The notes under the pieces: generated by a model | The model's input: only the letters and a program-made list of their open reading frames with translations | Database searches by the model: none | What the model was told of the DNA's origin: nothing | Origin: CAYSZB01 sp964435475 | Lineage (GTDB): Bacteria > Chloroflexota > Anaerolineae > Anaerolineales > Anaerolineaceae | NCBI GenBank assembly: GCA_964435475.1 | Contig: CAYSZB010000067.1 | Coordinates: 1-10,841 of the forward strand | DNA: 10,841 nucleotides | Direction: 5' to 3' | Position numbers and translations under genes: made by a program | In this document: positions 5,967-10,841 of the stretch, piece after piece | Numbering within the stretch: position 1 is the first letter of the stretch | How the letters are laid out: the number at the start of each line of letters is the position of its first letter

Positions 5967-6944
5967 TCAGGCTGCATCTTCAAAGAAGCGGACCTGCACC
6001 TGGTAGGTTTTGCTCTCTCCTGGTGAAATGAACTTTAATTTTCCCTGTGAACGCATCTTATCCCGTCCATCAGGATGGCAGTTGCCCGGTTCAAGTCCCA
6101 AGACATAGTCTTTTTCGCCCATCATCTTCCACTCGGTGAAGTAGTCCAGGCTTTGGGCATCAAAACAGATCTCCAATCCCTTGCAGATCGCAGGATTATA
6201 GATCGATGCAAGACCATCCTTCTCAAAGGTATGGTAATAACACTGCTCCTCGAATTTTGCGGTTGGTGGCAGGATTTGATGCCAGCCATCCAGGTTTTTG
6301 GCAGCATGGGTGTTGCGCGGTGTCACTGATGTGGATGGGATCATCAACTCTGCTTTTTCTGAAAGCAGGGGATAGCCCATGTTAAAGTGATAGAGCAGCA
6401 TCAATGGAGATGGTTGGTCTGCCAGGTTGGTGATCCGGTCACTGATCTGAAGGGTGTTTTCCTGCTTTGAACAGCTTATTGTGCGGTCCAGCTGCAGTTT
6501 TCGCCCGAAAAGGCTGGCTTCACCCACCACTGCCCGCACCCTGATCTGTTCTTCATCCATCTCCCAGCAGACACGCTCAGCTGGTTGGTGCGAAATCGTG
6601 CCGTGTAAAGGCAATATTTCGCCATCATCCTCGCAAGGCGAACCCACCGCTGTCAGCCCGCAGGTGGTGAGGAAACCGGCGGTAAAGCTCTTGAGAAAAC
6701 CGATACCTTCCTTGTCATAATACTGGGGCGCCACATATCCGCAGGCTGCAAAATAGCCCATGTTATCGCCTTTGAAGCCCAGGCGGGAGATATCGGCACA
6801 GCGGTCGAGCGAAATGGTGAATTCCAATCCCAATCCATTGCGCACCTGCAGCAGTCGCATGCCATCGCCCTTGCCGCCGACCAGGCGATGCTCTTCCACG
6901 CCACAGATCTGCCCCTCACAGCCGGTATATTTTGTTCTGTCCAT
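5967..6944 (-). CDS. DUF4432 family aldose 1-epimerase-like protein
   Basis: This is a 325-residue protein of the galactose-mutarotase-like superfamily, most like DUF4432. It probably acts on the anomeric form of the pathway sugar, but DUF4432 members are poorly characterised. Visible family-like stretches are LDRCADISRLGFKG (46-59), GFLTTCGLTAVGSP (90-103), LPLHGTISHQPA (111-122, with H114 and H119), LLYHFNMGYPLL (183-194, with H186) and VLGLEPGNCHPDGRD (281-295, with E285). The histidines and the glutamate are in the order expected for a mutarotase active site. The ATG at 6944 is chosen over an upstream in-frame ATG at 7094 because AGGGAGAA lies 6 nt before it and overlaps the kinase TAG stop, which is only 10 bp away. 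The longer version would overlap the kinase gene by 140 bp. Confidence 0.85.
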   Translation of the reverse strand: MDRTKYTGCEGQICGVEEHRLVGGKGDGMRLLQVRNGLGLEFTISLDRCADISRLGFKGDNMGYFAACGYVAPQYYDKEGIGFLKSFTAGFLTTCGLTAVGSPCEDDGEILPLHGTISHQPAERVCWEMDEEQIRVRAVVGEASLFGRKLQLDRTISCSKQENTLQISDRITNLADQPSPLMLLYHFNMGYPLLSEKAELMIPSTSVTPRNTHAAKNLDGWHQILPPTAKFEEQCYYHTFEKDGLASIYNPAICKGLEICFDAQSLDYFTEWKMMGEKDYVLGLEPGNCHPDGRDKMRSQGKLKFISPGESKTYQVQVRFFEDAA

Positions 6945-6954
6945 AATGTTCTCC

Positions 6955-8442
6955 CTAAACCAGCGGTCTGACCGCGTCATAAAGCCGTTTGTACTGCTCA
7001 AAAAATGGTAAATAGGCAGCATGCATTTCAGGGCGGGGATGGAATGTCTCCAGCGGCCGGACCAGAACCCTGACTGCTTCCTCCAGGTTGGCATAAATGC
7101 CCATCGCCACCCCGGTCAGGATGATCCCGCCCACCGTGCCGGCCTCATCGACGCCCATGCGCATGACCGGGACATTGAAGATATCCGCTTTCATTTGCAG
7201 CCACCTGGCGGATTTTGCACAACCGCCTGTGGCATGCAGCTTTTCGATCGGCATGCCAGTCTGTTTCAGCAGGCCAAGGTTGAGCGCCATTTCGTAGGCA
7301 ATGCCTTCCTGGACAGCACGGTAGAGATCTGCGGTTGTCGTTGCGAGAGTCATGCCCACAAAGGCACCTTTAGCACCGCTATCCATGTAGGGCGTGGCAG
7401 CCCCGGCAAAATAGGGCAGGACGAGGATGCCTGTCGGTTGGTCAGCACTTTCAAACTCCAACTGGTCGAAAATCGAGCGCTTATTATCCAAAGCCTTCTG
7501 TTTTACCTGCCCGGCCAGGTTATCAATAAACCAGTTGACCAGGGCTCCGCCAGTGTATGTAAAGGCATAACAGCAAAAGGTCCCGGGCTTCAGGAAAGGC
7601 ACAATGGCGTAGTTGTTGCGCTGCAAACCGCCGTTTTCAGGGATGTGGGTAAAGATGGGTGTGATGCATTCCACGGTGCCGGTGCCATCCGTTGCCTGGC
7701 CGGGTTGCAGAACGCCAGCCCCAACCGCGGCAGCGATCTGGTCCTGGCAGCATGCCACAATGTGCAATTCAGCCGGCAAGCCAAGCAAACGAGCCATATC
7801 CGGTTTAACGGCTCCGGCGTCGGTTCCTGTTGGCACAGGGGTGGATAGCCATTCGAGGGGAACACCAGCAAAATTCAATAAATCCCGGCTCCAGCTCAGC
7901 TTGTGGATATCAAATGCCATCATGCGTGTAGCTAAAGAATGGTCAACCAGGCGATTACCGGTCAGTTTAAACACCAGGAAGTCCTGGATCTCAAGCACGT
8001 ACCTGACCTTTGCCCAAATTTGCGGGTGGTGCTTTTTAACCCACATCAGTTTGGGCAGGCCATACATCGCATGGGGGTTGACACCGGTGATGCTCTGCAT
8101 GGTCAGCATGCCAAAATGCTCGACCAGTTCATTCGCCTCGCTGCCGCCCCGTGGGTCGGTATACATCATCGTGGCCAGCAGAATCTGTTCGTTTTCATCC
8201 AGAAGGACGAAACTCTCCCCGAATGTCGATATTCCCACCGCCTGGAGAGCGGGGATTTGTTCTGCCGCGCCAGAAAGAAGACCACATACCGCTTCCCAGA
8301 TATCCCCGGCGTGGATCTCATGGGCGTTCAGTTCCCGGGATACCGGGTAGTTGCGGTATGCCTGGTAAAGAAGTTGACCTTCTTCAGAGAAAACCGTTAT
8401 CTTGGAACCTGTGCTGCCGATATCCAGCCCAGCGATCGCCAT
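6955..8442 (-). CDS. FGGY-family carbohydrate kinase (xylulokinase-like)
   Basis: This 495-residue kinase of the FGGY family would phosphorylate a ketose or polyol with ATP in the cytoplasm. The N-terminal actin-fold motif is GLDIGSTGSK (5-14, D7). YTDPR (94-98) stands at the usual W-x-D-x-R substrate loop, with Tyr in place of Trp. CCQDQIAAAVGAG (231-243) supplies the likely catalytic base D234, and DGTGT (252-256) is the second phosphate motif. The HATGGCAKSARWLQMKADI segment near residue 415 is the adenosine-binding region. The length is normal for xylulokinase-like members. Sequence reading alone does not separate xylulose, fuculose, ribulose or other substrates. The ATG at 8442 has AAGGAGG 6 nt upstream, overlapping the isomerase TAA stop, which points to coupled translation. 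An upstream alternative start at 8478 would overlap the isomerase gene and lacks this signal. Confidence 0.92.
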   Translation of the reverse strand: MAIAGLDIGSTGSKITVFSEEGQLLYQAYRNYPVSRELNAHEIHAGDIWEAVCGLLSGAAEQIPALQAVGISTFGESFVLLDENEQILLATMMYTDPRGGSEANELVEHFGMLTMQSITGVNPHAMYGLPKLMWVKKHHPQIWAKVRYVLEIQDFLVFKLTGNRLVDHSLATRMMAFDIHKLSWSRDLLNFAGVPLEWLSTPVPTGTDAGAVKPDMARLLGLPAELHIVACCQDQIAAAVGAGVLQPGQATDGTGTVECITPIFTHIPENGGLQRNNYAIVPFLKPGTFCCYAFTYTGGALVNWFIDNLAGQVKQKALDNKRSIFDQLEFESADQPTGILVLPYFAGAATPYMDSGAKGAFVGMTLATTTADLYRAVQEGIAYEMALNLGLLKQTGMPIEKLHATGGCAKSARWLQMKADIFNVPVMRMGVDEAGTVGGIILTGVAMGIYANLEEAVRVLVRPLETFHPRPEMHAAYLPFFEQYKRLYDAVRPLV

Positions 8443-8452
8443 GCCTGCCTCC

Positions 8453-9859
8453 TTAAACCTCGAATATTTCGTAACCAAGGTAGGTGCTGAAGGCTTCCTT
8501 CAAAGCGGATGCCACATGCCCTTCGCCAACCGAAGTATGATGGCGGAATCCGTTGCGTCCGAGCCGCAACAACTTCTCCTGCAGGTTGGGGATCTCTGCC
8601 ACCCCGGCACATCCGAAGAAACCCTCTTCGATCAGGTCATCGGTGAAGCGTCCCTCACCGGCATAGATGATCAGTTTGCCATTTTCCGTCTTACAGTTGC
8701 TGAAGGTAAAGGGAAATGCCCGGATGCGCCCCTCGTTGCTGCCCCAACCGCAACCGGGATCAGCCTTGGCGAACATTTTGTGGTCGGTCACGCTGCCTTT
8801 TTCGGTCATTAATGTCTGGGGAACGGGTCCGCAGTGGAAGAGGATCACCTTATCCGGGTCCTCACCGTAATTATTGTTCCAATCCAGGACTGTGGCAGGT
8901 TTTTCGCTGGCCAGCATCAAGGCATACATATTGATCGCCGAACACAGGTCGATCTCGCAGGAGGCGACCACGCCACGATCATTCAATTCAGACAGCAAAA
9001 CACACGGCGCAACCCGCAACTTGGGCTGCATCTCCTCCCAGCAGCGGATCGTGATGCAGTCCAGGCCGTAATCCTGGATGAAGTCATCAATCACCACGCT
9101 GACCTTTGCCAGGTTGTTCATGTTCGCCTGGGGCACGCAGGAACAATTGGTGTAATCGCTCAAGAAGGCTTTGCGATCGGTAACCTTCGGGTCATTGTCG
9201 CGGTACTTTTCAACCCGCATGAAGAGTTCAGAGAGGTCAAATGTCTCCACAGTAATGTCATATTTCTGCAGGGCGATCTCGTCGTAACGCACGGTCTTGA
9301 ATTTCGTGGTACGTGCCCCCAGGGCACCAATTGTGAAGCGCCGCATCCCCCGCACAACGCGGCAGACCGCCGCAAATTCCTTGAGGTTGGCAGCAAAGGC
9401 TTCAGAAAGGGGGGAAACGACATGTGGGCTCAGCACCGTAAAAGGCAGGCGCGCCTGGTAAAAGACATCCTCGATCGAGAACTTGCCGCAATAGGCATCT
9501 CTTCGATGGGCAAAATCCATTTTACCGATCTCATCCGGGTATGCCTGGATCAGGATGGGCGTGCCACAGTCGCGCAAAGCATGGAAAGCACCATTTTCAT
9601 CGCCAAAGTTGGGTAAAGAAATGATCACCCCGTCATATTCACCGGAATGTGCCTTAAGCCAAGCGGCATAAGCCAGTCCTTCCTCTTTGGTTTCGACCGC
9701 ACCGTAGCGCGTCAGGTTAAGTTCCGGAATAATGTATTTAAAACCGCCCTTTTCGACGGCTTTGATCATCTCCGAACGGGCACCGGCGATCAGGGTTTCG
9801 GGGAAGAAGCCCCGGTTGCCAAAATAGAGTGCAAAAGTGATTGGTTTAATATTTATCAT
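8453..9859 (-). CDS. L-fucose/L-arabinose isomerase-like sugar isomerase (COG2407-type)
   Basis: This 468-residue protein resembles the L-fucose/D-arabinose isomerase and related family, metal-dependent enzymes that convert aldoses to ketoses. The N-terminal two-thirds shows substrate-domain-like features such as DGVIISLPNFGDENG (76-90) and the RFTIGALGARTTKFKTVRYD stretch (174-193). The C-terminal metal-site region reads IRCWEEMQ (271-278) and VASCEIDLCSAINMYAL (298-314), so E275 or E276 with E302 or D304 are likely metal or catalytic ligands. LFHCG (340-344) and GFRHHTSVGEGH (437-448) provide likely histidines. It is shorter than E. coli FucI (about 590 residues), as usual for the COG2407 relatives, so the name fucI is not justified. 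The ATG at 9859 has AAAGGAGA 6 nt upstream. A 71-bp gap separates it from the aldolase, and the kinase follows after 10 bp. Confidence 0.87.
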   Translation of the reverse strand: MINIKPITFALYFGNRGFFPETLIAGARSEMIKAVEKGGFKYIIPELNLTRYGAVETKEEGLAYAAWLKAHSGEYDGVIISLPNFGDENGAFHALRDCGTPILIQAYPDEIGKMDFAHRRDAYCGKFSIEDVFYQARLPFTVLSPHVVSPLSEAFAANLKEFAAVCRVVRGMRRFTIGALGARTTKFKTVRYDEIALQKYDITVETFDLSELFMRVEKYRDNDPKVTDRKAFLSDYTNCSCVPQANMNNLAKVSVVIDDFIQDYGLDCITIRCWEEMQPKLRVAPCVLLSELNDRGVVASCEIDLCSAINMYALMLASEKPATVLDWNNNYGEDPDKVILFHCGPVPQTLMTEKGSVTDHKMFAKADPGCGWGSNEGRIRAFPFTFSNCKTENGKLIIYAGEGRFTDDLIEEGFFGCAGVAEIPNLQEKLLRLGRNGFRHHTSVGEGHVASALKEAFSTYLGYEIFEV

Positions 9860-9930
9860 ACGATTCTCCTTTAAAAAATGCTAACTACCTGTCAGTCTAC
9901 TTAACTTAAATGAATATTCAGCAGTTGTGG

Positions 9931-10841
9931 TCAAAGCTCATGCTCACCGGAAAGCATCCCGGCTTTGCCGGATACACATAAGAATTCCTGCAATACCCAG
10001 CGCGTCCGTTCGTACACAGCATCCTGGGCTTTGGTCAGGCTGCCTGTCTCTTCAAGTGTGAATTCATAAGGCTGGCGGATCTCGGTTGCCACATTGATCT
10101 TGGCAATGCCTTCTTCAACCGCCTGCAAGATGTATTCCTGGCGGATGCCCGACCCGCCATGCAAAACCAGCGGCATTTTTCCAGTGGCTGTGCTTAATGC
10201 CTTGATGTGGTCAATATCCAACCTGGCGGATGGTTTCTTCTGGCGCTTGAGGTTTTCGGCAATCGCCCCATGCACACTGCCCACTGCCACTGAGAGCCAG
10301 TCGCAAGCGGATTCCCTGGCAAAGCGTTCAGCTTCGTCAATGCGGGTGAAGCCTTTTTTGCTCTCGAACAGCTCGTCGTAGCTCATGCCAATGCCTTCCC
10401 GTCCGTGTCCCTGGACCGCACCCAGTTCCGCCTCAACGGCGACGCCATGCCGGTGGGCCAGGTCTGCGACTGCCCTGGTGGCTGAGATATTCTCTGCAAG
10501 CTCCAGGCGTGAGCCATCGATCATGACAGATTGGTAGCCAGATTTTATGGCACGCTCAAATATGGGTAAATAGTCCACCCATTGGTCATCTTCATCAATA
10601 ACCGGCACATGATCAAGGTGCAATAAGGTATGCCCGGGGACAGCCAGCCTGAAATAGTCTTCAGCAACTGCTTCAGGGCTTTGGGATTGAAATTTCTCCC
10701 ACTCAAGCCTTGCCACCTGGACCATTGCCAGCGCATCCTCATCAACGATCGCCCGGATGACCGCTTCCATCATCGGGAGGTAGGGGATGTTGAAAGCCGG
10801 TATGATGGTTCTATTATGCGCTGCCCGTTGTACAACTTCCT
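9931..10841 (-). CDS. Class II (metal-dependent) fructose/tagatose-bisphosphate-type aldolase, N-terminus outside the window
   Basis: The open frame runs off the right edge, so only the last 302 or so residues are seen. An internal ATG at 10773 is not the start: the visible upstream codons read RTIIPAFNIPYLP, the conserved class II aldolase N-terminal segment. Numbering from the first full codon, HLDH (74-77) carries the catalytic Asp76 and the metal ligand His77. SVMIDGS (104-110), EAELG (136-140), VAVGSVHG (184-191, His190), LVLHGGSG (224-231, His227) and KINVATEI (247-254) complete the metal and phosphate-binding set of GatY/KbaY/FbaA enzymes. Such enzymes cleave ketose phosphates to dihydroxyacetone phosphate and an aldehyde. 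The exact substrate is unknown. Its place upstream of an isomerase and an FGGY kinase suggests it cleaves the phosphorylated ketose they make. The first 10-30 residues and any promoter are beyond the edge. Confidence 0.92.
   Translation of the reverse strand, partial: EVVQRAAHNRTIIPAFNIPYLPMMEAVIRAIVDEDALAMVQVARLEWEKFQSQSPEAVAEDYFRLAVPGHTLLHLDHVPVIDEDDQWVDYLPIFERAIKSGYQSVMIDGSRLELAENISATRAVADLAHRHGVAVEAELGAVQGHGREGIGMSYDELFESKKGFTRIDEAERFARESACDWLSVAVGSVHGAIAENLKRQKKPSARLDIDHIKALSTATGKMPLVLHGGSGIRQEYILQAVEEGIAKINVATEIRQPYEFTLEETGSLTKAQDAVYERTRWVLQEFLCVSGKAGMLSGEHEL

Noticed and set aside
6945..7094. Longer N-terminus for the DUF4432 protein starting at 7094
   Set aside because: It would overlap the kinase by 140 bp, its extra residues look like out-of-frame kinase sequence, and the strong ribosome-binding site is placed for the ATG at 6944.
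7021..7848. Plus-strand open frame of 275 codons opposite the FGGY kinase
   Set aside because: It is the complement of a gene with intact kinase motifs; its translation shows no family pattern and no start signal.
9860..9930. Promoter or terminator in the 71-bp gap between aldolase and isomerase genes
   Set aside because: The gap is AT-rich and holds the isomerase ribosome-binding site, but I found neither a convincing -35/-10 pair nor a stable hairpin.

Overview
The window looks like a bacterial chromosome segment of moderate GC in which every supported gene lies on the minus strand, so transcription runs from the right edge to the left edge. I infer an Anaerolineae-like member of Chloroflexota. 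The basis is the gene style: a dnaX-ybaB-recR cluster led by a lamin-tail-domain membrane protein, next to a compact carbohydrate operon with FucI-like, FGGY, DUF4432 and PSLDR proteins. No rRNA or other marker is present, so this placement is tentative.

Region A (10841 to 4618) is a five-gene carbohydrate operon. In transcription order it holds a class II aldolase (5' end outside the window), an L-fucose/L-arabinose isomerase-like protein, an FGGY carbohydrate kinase, a DUF4432 aldose-1-epimerase-like protein and a mannitol-1-phosphate-dehydrogenase-like polyol dehydrogenase. After a 71-bp first gap the remaining gaps are about 10, 10 and 2 bp, and two Shine-Dalgarno sequences overlap the preceding stop codon. 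Together the genes suggest a route: anomer equilibration, aldose-ketose isomerisation (with a polyol entry through the dehydrogenase), ketose phosphorylation, then aldol cleavage to a triose phosphate plus an aldehyde. The actual substrate cannot be read from the sequence, and no transporter or regulator is visible.

Region B (4446 to 3181) is a two-gene unit: an APT-like purine phosphoribosyltransferase and a protein joining a HicB-like N-terminus to a DinB-like metal-binding helical domain. It ends at a perfect 17-bp inverted repeat (3130-3170) that can act as a terminator in both directions.

The spacer 2908-3180 holds a candidate minus-strand promoter for region C. It also holds a plausible plus-strand promoter which, with the terminator, could make a small structured RNA of about 115 nt.

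Region C (2907 to 1) is a replication and recombination cluster: a membrane-anchored lamin-tail-domain protein, DnaX (clamp loader tau/gamma), YbaB/EbfC nucleoid-associated protein and RecR (truncated by the left edge). Gaps of 12, 9 and 10 bp suggest one transcript.
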